DNA of 33,264 nucleotides from Dehalococcoidales bacterium (lineage in GTDB: Bacteria > Chloroflexota > Dehalococcoidia > Dehalococcoidales > UBA5627). Numbering within the stretch: the first letter of the stretch is position 1; each line of letters starts with the position of its first letter. Both the position numbers and the translations under genes were made by a program. Location: positions 1-33,264 of the forward strand of contig JAQTUQ010000016.1 of the NCBI GenBank assembly GCA_028707255.1. The letters are read 5' to 3'. This document shows, one piece after another, positions 15,659-23,848 of the stretch. The notes under the pieces were generated by a model. The model made no database searches, was not told the DNA's origin, and saw only the letters and a list, made by a program, of their open reading frames with translations.

Positions 15659-16126
15659 TTACTTTAACTGGGCTGAAAGGAATATCTGAACTCCCAATTG
15701 ATTGATTCCATCCTGAACTTCTTCGATATTATCAATATGACTATCTTCGTCCTGCAGAATAGTCTGAAGAAGTTCACGGGTAGCATAATCCATGGCTTCT
15801 GCACACACTACGATTGCCTCATTATATGCCTTAATGGCATCCTCTTCCGCTTTATGGTCGTTGGAGAACATTTTAGGTACATCAGACCCGATATAGATTC
15901 CCTTTAAATTATTGACAACAGGCACTCCTTCAAGGAAAAGAATGCGAGCGATAAGTTTCTCCGCATGCTTCATTTCTTCGATAGCGCGTTTCTGAATTAC
16001 GTCACCGAGTTTGTCGTATCCCCAGTTTTCACACATTTCGGCATGCACCATATACTGGTTAACAGCAGTAAGCTCATCAGCCAATAACGAGTTTAAAACC
16101 GTAATAACCTTTGTCGAACCTTTCAT
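15659..16126 (-). CDS. bfr: Bacterioferritin
   Basis: A 24-subunit heme-containing ferritin that oxidises Fe(II) and stores it as a mineral. All ferroxidase ligands are present at the same numbers as in E. coli Bfr: Glu18, Glu51, His54, Glu94, Glu127 and His130, together with Tyr25. Met52, the axial heme ligand, is also present (IEEMKHAEKL), favouring bacterioferritin over non-heme ferritin. The length of 155 is typical. AAGGAGG lies 10 nt before ATG 16126. No bacterioferritin-associated ferredoxin gene is adjacent. Confidence 0.94.
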   Translation of the reverse strand: MKGSTKVITVLNSLLADELTAVNQYMVHAEMCENWGYDKLGDVIQKRAIEEMKHAEKLIARILFLEGVPVVNNLKGIYIGSDVPKMFSNDHKAEEDAIKAYNEAIVVCAEAMDYATRELLQTILQDEDSHIDNIEEVQDGINQLGVQIFLSAQLK

Positions 16127-16195
16127 TTAATCAGAAACCTCCTTTTTAAAAAACCAGACGAACACTGTTGCTGATGATTCTTTATTTCGATAACT

Positions 16196-16227
16196 ATTAT
16201 ACTATATTTTAACCTGAATTATGACAA
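16196..16227 (-). promoter_or_regulatory. Possible bfr promoter
   Basis: On the minus strand TTGTCA (16227-16222) and TATAAT (16201-16196) are separated by 20 nt, longer than optimal, so the -35 assignment is doubtful. The -10 box is perfect and lies 70 nt upstream of the bfr start. The gap 16127-16474 holds only this and the fabI terminator. Confidence 0.4.
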
Positions 16228-16380
16228 ATTTTAAGAGATTATTTATACATAAGAGGATAAACGAAAGAATTTTTACCCATCTAATCGTGATGCTATATTA
16301 ACAGTAATTTTATTATTGATACTATACTACTAATATATATATTTTAGAAGTTAGTACCAGCAGCCTGTTAGCGGCAAAGA

Positions 16381-16422
16381 AAAAGCCCCTGTACACGCTC
16401 GATGTTAACAGAAGGGTTTTTA
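16381..16422 (-). terminator. Terminator downstream of fabI
   Basis: The plus-strand arms AAAAA-G-CCC-CTGT (16381-16393) and ACAG-AA-GGG-TTTTT (16409-16422) pair with small bulges. On the minus strand the hairpin ends in GGGGCTTTTTC, as expected 50 nt after the fabI stop. Confidence 0.6.
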
Positions 16423-16474
16423 TATGTCGGGCTTGGTTTCAATTAACCTGCAAACGATATTTTCAGTTGGGAGA

Positions 16475-17245
16475 TTACATACCCATGATACTGTAACCGC
16501 AATCGACGTAGATTACCTGTCCCGTAATGCCCGAAGAGCCATCGGAAGCCAGGAAGACCGCTGTCTCCCCGATTTCCTCAGGTAAAACATTTCTTTTCAA
16601 AGGAGAGTGATTTTCGCAGTGGTCAAGCATAGTATGAAAGTCATTAATGCCACGTGCGGCCAGGGTATTAACAGGTCCCGCACTGATGCAATTAACGCGG
16701 ATTTTTTTGGTGCCGAGGTCGTAAGCCAGATATCTGGTCGAAGCTTCAAGCGCCGCTTTGGCAATCCCCATTACATTATAATGCGGAAAGACCTTTTCGG
16801 AACCATAGTAACTCATGGCAATGATACTGCCGCCGTTCTTCATCAGCGGGGCGGCAGTTCGCGCCAACGCGGTCAATGAATAAGCGCTAATTTCTAATGC
16901 AGTATTAAAATTTTCCCGGCTTGTGTTTATAAATTCACCATCGAGCGCTTCACGGGGCGCATAAGCAACGGAATGCAGTAGCATATCACATCTACCGAAG
17001 TTCTCCGTAATATACTGAAAGACCGAAGCGATTTCATCATCTTTGGTGACATCACATTGCAGGATAACGGAGCCGGAATCTAATGTATCGACCAGTTCCT
17101 GGATGTTCTTTTTAAAACGCTCTCCCTGATAGGCAAATACAAGGGTTGCGCCTTCTCTTTTCCATGCTTTAGCTATCGCCCACGCAATTGAGAATTTATT
17201 GGCGACTCCGAATACCAGCCCTATCTTACCTTCCAGTTGCGGCAT
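16475..17245 (-). CDS. fabI: Enoyl-ACP reductase (NADH), FabI
   Basis: FabI carries out the last reduction of each fatty-acid elongation cycle. It is a short-chain dehydrogenase variant. The cofactor region is GLVFGVANKFSIAWAIAK (residues 9-26). The catalytic pair Tyr156 and Lys163 lies in HYNVMGIAKAALEA, at the same numbers as in E. coli. SYYGSEKV and the C-terminal GYSIMGM are also typical. ATG 17245 (256 residues) is preferred over the TTG at 17257, since GGGGGA lies just upstream of the ATG. It is separate from the main FAS operon and divergent from the FabK-like gene. Confidence 0.94.
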   Translation of the reverse strand: MPQLEGKIGLVFGVANKFSIAWAIAKAWKREGATLVFAYQGERFKKNIQELVDTLDSGSVILQCDVTKDDEIASVFQYITENFGRCDMLLHSVAYAPREALDGEFINTSRENFNTALEISAYSLTALARTAAPLMKNGGSIIAMSYYGSEKVFPHYNVMGIAKAALEASTRYLAYDLGTKKIRVNCISAGPVNTLAARGINDFHTMLDHCENHSPLKRNVLPEEIGETAVFLASDGSSGITGQVIYVDCGYSIMGM

Positions 17246-17321
17246 ATGTTCCCCCAAATTTTGGCGTTTTGATCGATTTTACATACGGACATTGAATCAA
17301 ATGATAACTTCTACCGGTTTT

Positions 17322-17350
17322 TTGACAAACTTGAGTGCGAAATTTATAAG
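17322..17350 (+). promoter_or_regulatory. Upstream promoter (P1) of the FabK-like gene
   Basis: Perfect TTGACA (17322-17327), 17-nt spacer and TATAAG (17345-17350). A transcript from here would have a leader of about 300 nt before ATG 17662. I see no riboswitch or ORF in that leader. Confidence 0.6.
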
Positions 17351-17468
17351 TTAAGAAAAGAATATATTCCCTCTTAATTATTGTACAAATGATATAATAT
17401 GCGCGTCTACATTGTAAAGTATTCCCCTGAAGTACAAATAGTTCATCGCTTCGATATTTACAGGTGAT

Positions 17469-17497
17469 TTGTGATGTATCGGTTCAAACTGTATAAT
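17469..17497 (+). promoter_or_regulatory. Downstream promoter (P2) of the FabK-like gene
   Basis: TTGTGA (17469-17474), 17-nt spacer and perfect TATAAT (17492-17497). It lies 165 nt before the gene. With P1 it would allow dual control of the divergent region. Confidence 0.55.
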
Positions 17498-17661
17498 ATC
17501 CCTATAAGCGATAACAATTGGCAAGCTATATTTATTCTATCTGATTTTATTAATAAGTTCCGATGTTGTTAACGCAACTCTTGTATCCTTCTTTTAAACC
17601 GGTACCCGGTAAAATGATCAAATAGTTACAGTCATATTATGCTTGATTGGAGGGTAGTTTC

Positions 17662-18780
17662 ATGAGCCTTGAGTTAAAAATGCCGAAACTGCAAATCGGC
17701 GACTTAACAGCTAAAGTGCCCATTGTTCAAGGCGGAATGGGAATTGGTATTTCAATGTCTAATCTTGCCGCCGCTGTTGCCAATGAGGGCGGCATCGGTG
17801 TTATCTCCGCCAGCGGAGTCGGATTATATGAAACCGATTTTAACAGTAATTTTACGGAAGCTAATAGAAGAGCTTTAATAAAAGAGATAAAAAACGCCAG
17901 GCAAATGACAAAAGGTATTATCGGCGTCAATATAATGGTTGCTTTCAAAGATTGTCTCGACCTTATCAAGACTGCTGTAGAAGAATTTGTTGATATCATA
18001 TTTATCGGCGCCGGACTTCCCTTAAACATCCCCGATTCCTTAATCACCGGAAAATTGAATAATATCAAAACAAAAATAGCACCTATCGTATCTTCGGGAA
18101 AAGCAGCTAATCTGATTTTCCGCTATTGGCAAAGCCATTTTAACCGCGTACCCGATGCCGTAGTCGTTGAGGGGCCTCTGGCAGGCGGTCATCTCGGTTT
18201 TAAAAAAGAACAGATAGATGACCCGCAGTACTGTCTGGAGAATCTGGTATCCGACGTTATCAGGGAAGTAAAACCCTATGAACAATATGCAAATGCCGCC
18301 ATTCCGGTTATTGCAGCCGGAGGGGTTTATACAGGAGCCGATATCCACAGGTTCATCAGTTCCGGTGCGCAGGGAGTTCAAATGGCTACCAGGTTTGTGG
18401 CAACTCATGAATGCGATGCATCTAAGGATTTTAAAGAGACCTATATAAAATGTAAAAAGGAAGACTTAAAGATAATCAAGAGCCCGGCAGGTTTACCGGG
18501 AAGAGCGATAAAAAACAGGTTTCTTGAAGATGTAGAGCTGGGTGAAAAAGTGCCTGCCAGGTGCAGATGGCGTTGCCTTACAACATGCACTTTTCAAAAC
18601 TCGCCTTATTGTATTTGCGAGGCACTGGTTAATGCGCAAAAAGGAAACTTTGACGATGGTTATGCATTTGCAGGCGCCAATGCCTACAGAGTAGATTCCA
18701 TTATGTCTGTCAAAGAGCTAATGGCAACTCTGGTTGAAGAATACGAACAGGCTGCTACAAATAATAAACCGGCATTATAA
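17662..18780 (+). CDS. FabK / nitronate-monooxygenase-like flavoprotein
   Basis: A 372-residue FMN-binding TIM barrel. The start ATG 17662 follows GGAGGG (17649-17654). Family marks are PIVQGGMGIGIS (20-31), GVISASG, the EGPLAGGHLGF segment with the conserved histidine, and the FMN phosphate-binding AAGGVYTGADIHRFISSGAQGVQMATRF. The C-terminus has a cysteine-rich insert (CRWRCLTTC, then SPYCICEAL) seen in one branch of NPD proteins. The family includes FabK-type enoyl-ACP reductases and nitronate monooxygenases. The location among fatty-acid genes favours an enoyl-reductase or related acyl role, but true FabI is next door, so this is inference. It overlaps the carboxyltransferase gene tail to tail by 6 nt. 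Confidence 0.85.
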   Translation: MSLELKMPKLQIGDLTAKVPIVQGGMGIGISMSNLAAAVANEGGIGVISASGVGLYETDFNSNFTEANRRALIKEIKNARQMTKGIIGVNIMVAFKDCLDLIKTAVEEFVDIIFIGAGLPLNIPDSLITGKLNNIKTKIAPIVSSGKAANLIFRYWQSHFNRVPDAVVVEGPLAGGHLGFKKEQIDDPQYCLENLVSDVIREVKPYEQYANAAIPVIAAGGVYTGADIHRFISSGAQGVQMATRFVATHECDASKDFKETYIKCKKEDLKIIKSPAGLPGRAIKNRFLEDVELGEKVPARCRWRCLTTCTFQNSPYCICEALVNAQKGNFDDGYAFAGANAYRVDSIMSVKELMATLVEEYEQAATNNKPAL

Positions 18781-20325
18781 GGGAATATTACCGTGTTTTC
18801 TTGACGGGATTTTCACGGCTTTATTTTGCAACATTTCAAGAGCTGCAATAATTTTAGGTCTGGTTTCAGCAGGGTCGATTACGTCATCTATATATCCGCG
18901 TGCGGCAGCCACATAAGGAGTGTTGAATTTTTCCTTATAATCGTTTACCAGTTTCTGTATAGTTTCATCAGGTTTATCCGAGGCTGAAATTTCTTTCCTG
19001 CATATAATATTGACGGCTCCTTCCGCACCCATTACAGCAATTTCAGCTGTAGGCCATGCCAGATTTATGTCACCGCCGAGATGCTTGGAACTCATAACGA
19101 TATATGCGCCGCCATAGGCCTTTCGTGTAATAACCGTAACTTTAGGGACAGTAGCTTCGGCATATGCGAAAATCAGCTTTGCGCCATGGCGGATTATTCC
19201 CCCGTGCTCCTGAGTCGGCCCCGGCATAAATCCGGGCACATCGACAAGGCTGACTATCGGTATATTAAAAGCATCGCAAAAACGAACAAATCTGGATGCC
19301 TTGACGGAAGCATCGATATCGATAACACCTGCCATATAGCTTGGCTGCTGAGCAATAATACCTGCGGTTTTACCATTGAACCTGGCAAAACCGACAATGA
19401 TATTGGGAGCAAACTGTTGATGAATCTCTATAAAATCACCGCTGTCTATAATGCTGGAAATCAATACTTTCATATCATAGGCTTTTTTAGGGTCATCGGG
19501 AATCAAATCCTTTAAACTGCAATCGACACGTTTGGGGTCATCCGGGGAGGCATAAACTAATGGTTTTGACTCCCAGTTCTGCGGTAAAAAGCCGAAAAGA
19601 TGGCGCACTCTATTAAAACAATCCTCTTCGCTATCACAGATAAAGTGGGCAACACCGCTCTTGCGGGCATGAACTTCAGCCCCACCAAGCTCCTGGTGAG
19701 TCAGTTCTTCGTGTGTAACCGTTTTAACTACATCAGGCCCCGTAATATACATCTGGCTAATACCTTTAACCGTAAAAATGAAATCGGTTATAGCAGGGCA
19801 ATAAACCGCCCCTCCTGCACTTGGTCCTACAACAATAGAAATCTGCGGCACAACGCCCGAACATAATGTGTTATATAACAGCATATCTCCTACACCGCAG
19901 AGGCTGTCTACACCTTCCTGAATACGGGCTCCCCCGGAATCGAATACGGCAATTACCGGAGCTTTGTTGTCCAGCGCCAGTTCCATAATCTGCTTTACTT
20001 TTTGCCCCACTGCCTCCGATATCGAACCTCCAAGTATGGTGAAGTCCTGGGAATAAATAAAAACAGGTCGCCCGTCGATTTTGCCGCTTCCTGTAACTAC
20101 AGCATCGCCCGGGCAGGTATTGTCATCAGCCACAGTATCACAGTAGCGGGATTTGATAAAACAACCCAGCTCACTGAAGCTGTCGGGGTCAAGAAGGAGT
20201 GCAATGCGTTGTCTTGCAGTCAATTTACCCCTTGCCTGCTGCTGTTTATTACGTTCTATACCGCCGCCTTCCAATGCTTTTTGTTTTAAGCCGGCAAGTT
20301 TTTCTATTTTATCTTTGGTTGTCAA
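18775..20325 (-). CDS. Biotin-dependent acyl-CoA carboxyltransferase (PccB/AccD5 type)
   Basis: This 516-residue protein transfers CO2 between carboxybiotin and acyl-CoA; it has the two crotonase-like halves of the PccB/MmdA/AccD5 family. Motifs include ARGKLTARQRI near the N-terminus, FDSGGARIQEG, GPSAGGAVYCPAITDF, the second-half VDVPGFMPGPTQEHGGIIRHGAK and RKAYGGAYIVMSS. The start is a TTG at 20325 with GGGAG seven nt upstream; an out-of-frame ATG at 20330 stops after two codons. It is the last gene of the fatty-acid operon, so it may form an acetyl-CoA carboxylase supplying malonyl-CoA. Propionyl-CoA carboxylase or methylmalonyl-CoA decarboxylase are alternatives. No biotin carrier or biotin carboxylase gene is in the window. 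Confidence 0.9.
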   Translation of the reverse strand: MTTKDKIEKLAGLKQKALEGGGIERNKQQQARGKLTARQRIALLLDPDSFSELGCFIKSRYCDTVADDNTCPGDAVVTGSGKIDGRPVFIYSQDFTILGGSISEAVGQKVKQIMELALDNKAPVIAVFDSGGARIQEGVDSLCGVGDMLLYNTLCSGVVPQISIVVGPSAGGAVYCPAITDFIFTVKGISQMYITGPDVVKTVTHEELTHQELGGAEVHARKSGVAHFICDSEEDCFNRVRHLFGFLPQNWESKPLVYASPDDPKRVDCSLKDLIPDDPKKAYDMKVLISSIIDSGDFIEIHQQFAPNIIVGFARFNGKTAGIIAQQPSYMAGVIDIDASVKASRFVRFCDAFNIPIVSLVDVPGFMPGPTQEHGGIIRHGAKLIFAYAEATVPKVTVITRKAYGGAYIVMSSKHLGGDINLAWPTAEIAVMGAEGAVNIICRKEISASDKPDETIQKLVNDYKEKFNTPYVAAARGYIDDVIDPAETRPKIIAALEMLQNKAVKIPSRKHGNIPL

Positions 20326-20399
20326 TTCATTTCTCCCAAATTGTATTTGAAAGCGATAATTCGAGCATCAATTGTATTTAATATTAAATTAAATCCGTT

Positions 20400-20831
20400 T
20401 TATTCCCTGACCGGTAAAACAACGACGGCAGTGCCTGTCAACGTCTTTTCTCCATTCAGATTCTCAGCCCATATCTTCAAGGATACCAGATTCCCTTCTT
20501 TATCTATTTGCTTGTTTACTACCACACCCGTGCATGTTATCGGTTCGCCGGGGGTATTCATTCCGCGGTAGGTAACAGCAAGCTTTTTCAATTGCCCCTT
20601 TTCACCTATCCAATCGGTTATCATTTGACCTAAATAACAAGCCGCCAGTTGCCCGTGTACGATAACTCCCGGTAAATTATGCTCCATGGCATAATCTTTA
20701 TCATAGTGAATCGGATTATAATCACCCGAAGCCCCAGCCCATTTTACAAGCTGCATTTTATCCGGGGTTTTAATGCAAGGCGGAATATCGCTGCCGGGAA
20801 CGATATCTTCATAATATAATTGTTTATTCAT
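20400..20831 (-). CDS. MaoC-type (HadB-like) hot-dog dehydratase
   Basis: A 143-residue hot-dog fold protein. The R-specific hydratase 2 motif is in AGASGDYNPIHYD (about residues 32-44), containing the catalytic Asp and His; PGVIVHGQL follows. Family members interconvert 3-hydroxyacyl and trans-2-enoyl thioesters. It lies 15 nt downstream of a HadA-like gene, the same order as mycobacterial hadA-hadB, which suggests a heterodimeric dehydratase. PccB-like follows after 74 nt. FabZ is absent from this cluster, so this pair probably fills the dehydration step; a PhaJ-like role is the alternative. Confidence 0.85.
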   Translation of the reverse strand: MNKQLYYEDIVPGSDIPPCIKTPDKMQLVKWAGASGDYNPIHYDKDYAMEHNLPGVIVHGQLAACYLGQMITDWIGEKGQLKKLAVTYRGMNTPGEPITCTGVVVNKQIDKEGNLVSLKIWAENLNGEKTLTGTAVVVLPVRE

Positions 20832-20846
20832 AATCGCTATTCCATT

Positions 20847-21281
20847 TTAATAGATAATAGCCAGTTGTCGGCAAATCGATGTCAATTCGTGCTGTTGGTT
20901 TCTGCATTTAATTTCGAAGTTTATAAACAATGTCTGTCCGGTCTTTCCTTCGCGTTCACGGACATTGGTTATGCACATTTCTATTGTAAGGGTATCACCG
21001 GCTACGATTGGTAGATAGCTCTCGAGTTCTGTGCTGCCGTGAAGAATCGTTAGCGAAGGCACTTCGTTTAACTCCTGTATCATGCAGTCGAAACCAAGTA
21101 TGAGGGGAAAAGTAGGCGGGGCAATAAGTTGCCCGTTATTATTACGCCATTTAGTATTGCTTTCTCCGATAGCTTCTAAAAAACGTTCTATCATCCCGTT
21201 TTCGACATTATAAACAATCGGGGGATGCGGGACACCGGTACGTTTTTTTACTTCCTCAAATACTTGCGAAGAATCTATCAT
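20847..21281 (-). CDS. HadA-like MaoC N-terminal-domain dehydratase subunit
   Basis: A 144-residue protein matching the non-catalytic hot-dog half of HadA/FAS1-type dehydratases. Marks are YNVENGMIERFLEAIGESN near residues 24-42, the APPTFPLILGFD segment, and a strand-rich C-terminus (VAGDTLTIEMCITNVREREGKTG) that forms the hot-dog sheet. The Asp-x4-His motif of the catalytic subunit is absent. It immediately precedes the MaoC gene, so a two-subunit enzyme is likely. ATG 21281 is the only reasonable start. Position downstream of plsX supports a role in fatty-acid elongation. Confidence 0.8.
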   Translation of the reverse strand: MIDSSQVFEEVKKRTGVPHPPIVYNVENGMIERFLEAIGESNTKWRNNNGQLIAPPTFPLILGFDCMIQELNEVPSLTILHGSTELESYLPIVAGDTLTIEMCITNVREREGKTGQTLFINFEIKCRNQQHELTSICRQLAIIY

Positions 21282-21396
21282 AAATCCATTCCCAATAAAG
21301 CTATCAGAGTTTAATTTGCCATAACGACGTTTTCAACATACTTGATTACCCTTTATTGTAAAATATTCTCCATTTATCTACATAAAAAGCATTTGA

Positions 21397-22416
21397 TTAT
21401 TGATTGTTCAATTCATTGCTTAATTCGCTGTTTAATTCGCTAATCTTCTGGCAGATATTTCCTTCTGCAGTGCGTTTTGCAAGCCCGATAGCACTCTTTA
21501 TAGCTTTAGCACGTGAACGACCATGAGAAACTATAACGTTACCCTTTACCCCGAGAAGACAGGCTCCCCCGTACTCACGAAAATCCATGCTTTTAACAAG
21601 GAACCCGAGACCTACATCGGCAAGCAGGGCGCGCCCGTGCAATCTATAACTGCCATTATGTTCCGATTTCGACTGGCGGAGTTTAATGAATGAATCTCCC
21701 AATCCTTCGACTGTTTTTAGAATAATATTGCCGGTAAATCCGTCGGTTACGATAACATCCGCCATCCCGGTAGCGAGATCATTCCCCTCGATATTGCCGA
21801 TAAAATTGAGGCCGGACGCTTTTAACAAAGCATGACTCTCAAGCGTCAATCGATTGCCTTTTGTTTCTTCTTCCCCGTTGCTGACTAAACCGATACGAGG
21901 TTTATCGATACCGAATAGATGCCTGGCATAGATTTCACCCAGTTGAGCAAATTGAAGCAGGTTGAAAGGACGGCAATCCGCATTGGCTCCGACATCTATA
22001 AGTATAGCCGGATTCGAACGATTCAATTCTACAAGACTTGCCAGCGCCGGACGTTCGATACTTTCTATCCTTCCCAGGGTAAAAAGCGAAGCGCACAGCA
22101 CCGCTCCCGTGTTTCCGGCAGAAATAAATGCATCCCCGTCGGCATCCCTTAAATGCTTGATTCCTACTACTATCGACGATTTGGGCTTCTTTTTTACCGC
22201 TTCTACAGGGTGTTCATGAAACTCAATTGTCTGCGGCGCATCGATAATCGTAATGTTGTGTTTTGTTAAACGTTTACCTACAAGAACGTGAAGCAAGGAT
22301 TTTTTCCCGACGAGCGCAATTTCTATATCGTTAAATTCCGCGGCTGCCTTTATGGCACCCTTAACCACCTCACGGGGAGCATAATCTCCTCCGGAGGCAT
22401 CTACCAGTATCTTCAT
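21397..22416 (-). CDS. plsX: Phosphate acyltransferase PlsX
   Basis: PlsX converts acyl-ACP and phosphate to acyl-phosphate, the donor for PlsY in phospholipid synthesis. Hallmarks are the N-terminal [21 protein letters not shown], the central [33 protein letters not shown], and the [15 protein letters not shown] near residue 225. The length of 339 is normal. GGGAG five nt before ATG 22416 supports the start. Here plsX sits after acpP, whereas in many bacteria it leads the fab operon. Confidence 0.96.
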   Translation of the reverse strand: MKILVDASGGDYAPREVVKGAIKAAAEFNDIEIALVGKKSLLHVLVGKRLTKHNITIIDAPQTIEFHEHPVEAVKKKPKSSIVVGIKHLRDADGDAFISAGNTGAVLCASLFTLGRIESIERPALASLVELNRSNPAILIDVGANADCRPFNLLQFAQLGEIYARHLFGIDKPRIGLVSNGEEETKGNRLTLESHALLKASGLNFIGNIEGNDLATGMADVIVTDGFTGNIILKTVEGLGDSFIKLRQSKSEHNGSYRLHGRALLADVGLGFLVKSMDFREYGGACLLGVKGNVIVSHGRSRAKAIKSAIGLAKRTAEGNICQKISELNSELSNELNNQ

Positions 22417-22634
22417 TCGTTCTCCCGACTTTCGACATTAAAATGGGCACATATAACTGAAATTGATAAATCACCGATTGCAAACAGAATTTTCTTCATC
22501 ACGATCTATATTTTAACAATATTCAAAAATATATAATCAAAACCCGGAAACAGAGGATAGAAGAATATATCTCCTCCTTTCATAGAAAATCAAAGGAGAT
22601 ACAAATATGCGAAATTTGGTTTTAATTTATTATT

Positions 22635-22889
22635 TTAAGCTATATTCAAAGCAGCTAAATAGTCGTTAACATCCTTAACGGTTTTTAATTTATTTGCATC
22701 CTCATCGGGTATTTTAATTTGTTTATCCGGAGTGCTGAATTCTTCCTCGAATGCCATTATCAATTCAACCAAATCGAGAGAGTCCGCCCCTAGGTCTGTG
22801 GTGAAAATAGCAGTTGGTACTATGCTGGACTCATTTACTCCGAGTTTATTCATAATTACTTTTTTAGTTCTCTCAGGAATTGTTGTCAC
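22635..22889 (-). CDS. acpP: Acyl carrier protein
   Basis: An 84-residue acidic four-helix protein. Ser37 in the [18 protein letters not shown] segment is the 4'-phosphopantetheine attachment site. It starts with GTG at 22889 behind a good GGAGGAA site. Gaps of 172 nt (to fabG) and 218 nt (to plsX) are wide for an operon. The first contains two small hairpins, which may adjust ACP message level or stability. Confidence 0.95.
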   Translation of the reverse strand: MTTIPERTKKVIMNKLGVNESSIVPTAIFTTDLGADSLDLVELIMAFEEEFSTPDKQIKIPDEDANKLKTVKDVNDYLAALNIA

Positions 22890-23061
22890 ACTGTTCCTCC
22901 CATTTATTAATAATTAGCAAGCAGGCTAATGAGAAACCTTTTTAAAACAAAGGTCTAATCGCTACTAACCCTTTTCTAAGGGCTAAAGATTAAATGTTAA
23001 TGCCCTCAATCGATTTCATATTATTAAATAAACCTTAAAATATTGCAAGCCGCAACAAATT

Positions 23062-23805
23062 TCATGCCATTCGCATTCCGCCATCGACAGATAAAACCTG
23101 ACCGGTAATATACGCCGCTTCTTCGGAAGCCAAAAATGCAACAGCATTCGCGACGTCATCGGGAGCCCCCAGATAGCCCAAAGGTATGCGGCTAATTATT
23201 TCCGTTTTTTGTTCTTCGGTTAAATGTTGCGTCATTTCAGTTACGATAAATCCGGGAGCGATAGCGTTGACTGTAATACCACGTGGTGCTACTTCTCTGG
23301 CAATTGACCTGGTAAAACCGAGAATGCCCGCTTTTGCAGAGGCATAGTTCGCCTGCCCCACGTTACCTGTTAGCCCGACAACGCTCGAAATGTTTATTAT
23401 TCTGCCATAGCGTTGCTTTAACATATGTTTAATAACAGCTCGTGTACAGAAAAAAACACTTTTCAAATTTACATCCAAAACGCTATCCCATTCTTCATCC
23501 GTCATTCTGAGTAAAAGCTGGTCGCGAATAATGCCTGCGTTATTGACTAAAATATCGATTCTTCCGAATGTTTCCATTACCCTGTCTATCATGGCATTTA
23601 CTTCGACAGAAGAGCTGACATTCGCAACACAAGCAATGCTCTGTTTTCCATTTAAACGTAGTTGCCCGGATATGGTTTCAGCATTTCCGCTGCTATCATG
23701 GGTAACCACACTTGCCCCGGCTTCGGAAAGTTTTATGGCAATAGCCTTGCCTATTCCTCTGCTGCTGCCGGTAACCAGCGCAACTCTGTCACCTAGATTA
23801 AACAT
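23062..23805 (-). CDS. fabG: 3-oxoacyl-ACP reductase FabG
   Basis: An NADPH-dependent short-chain dehydrogenase reducing 3-oxoacyl-ACP. The cofactor motif is VTGSSRGIGKAIA (11-23), with NNAG at 88-91. The catalytic residues are Ser141, Tyr154 and Lys158 in SSVVGLTGNVGQANYASAKAG. The C-terminal VAFLASEEAAYITGQVLSVDGGM is typical. The length of 247 and the position 43 nt after fabD make FabG, rather than a generic SDR, a confident call. AAGGAG lies upstream but 14 nt from the ATG. Confidence 0.95.
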   Translation of the reverse strand: MFNLGDRVALVTGSSRGIGKAIAIKLSEAGASVVTHDSSGNAETISGQLRLNGKQSIACVANVSSSVEVNAMIDRVMETFGRIDILVNNAGIIRDQLLLRMTDEEWDSVLDVNLKSVFFCTRAVIKHMLKQRYGRIINISSVVGLTGNVGQANYASAKAGILGFTRSIAREVAPRGITVNAIAPGFIVTEMTQHLTEEQKTEIISRIPLGYLGAPDDVANAVAFLASEEAAYITGQVLSVDGGMRMA

Positions 23806-23848
23806 ACTTTAATTGTTTTCTCCTTAAATATGTTTTCTCGGGATACTT

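Noticed and set aside
17313-17613. ACCGGT motifs near the fabI and fabD gaps as a shared fatty-acid operator
   Set aside because: Two sites occur in each gap, one pair sharing ACCGGTTTTT. However, ACCGGT is also frequent inside coding regions of this window (for example near 7420, 11888, 20410, 23101 and 29531), so it carries little signal.
22566-22606. Hairpin TATCTCC/GGAGATA between acpP and plsX as a terminator
   Set aside because: The arms pair only with a bulge and no T-run follows on either strand. It may be an RNA structure but is not supported as a terminator.
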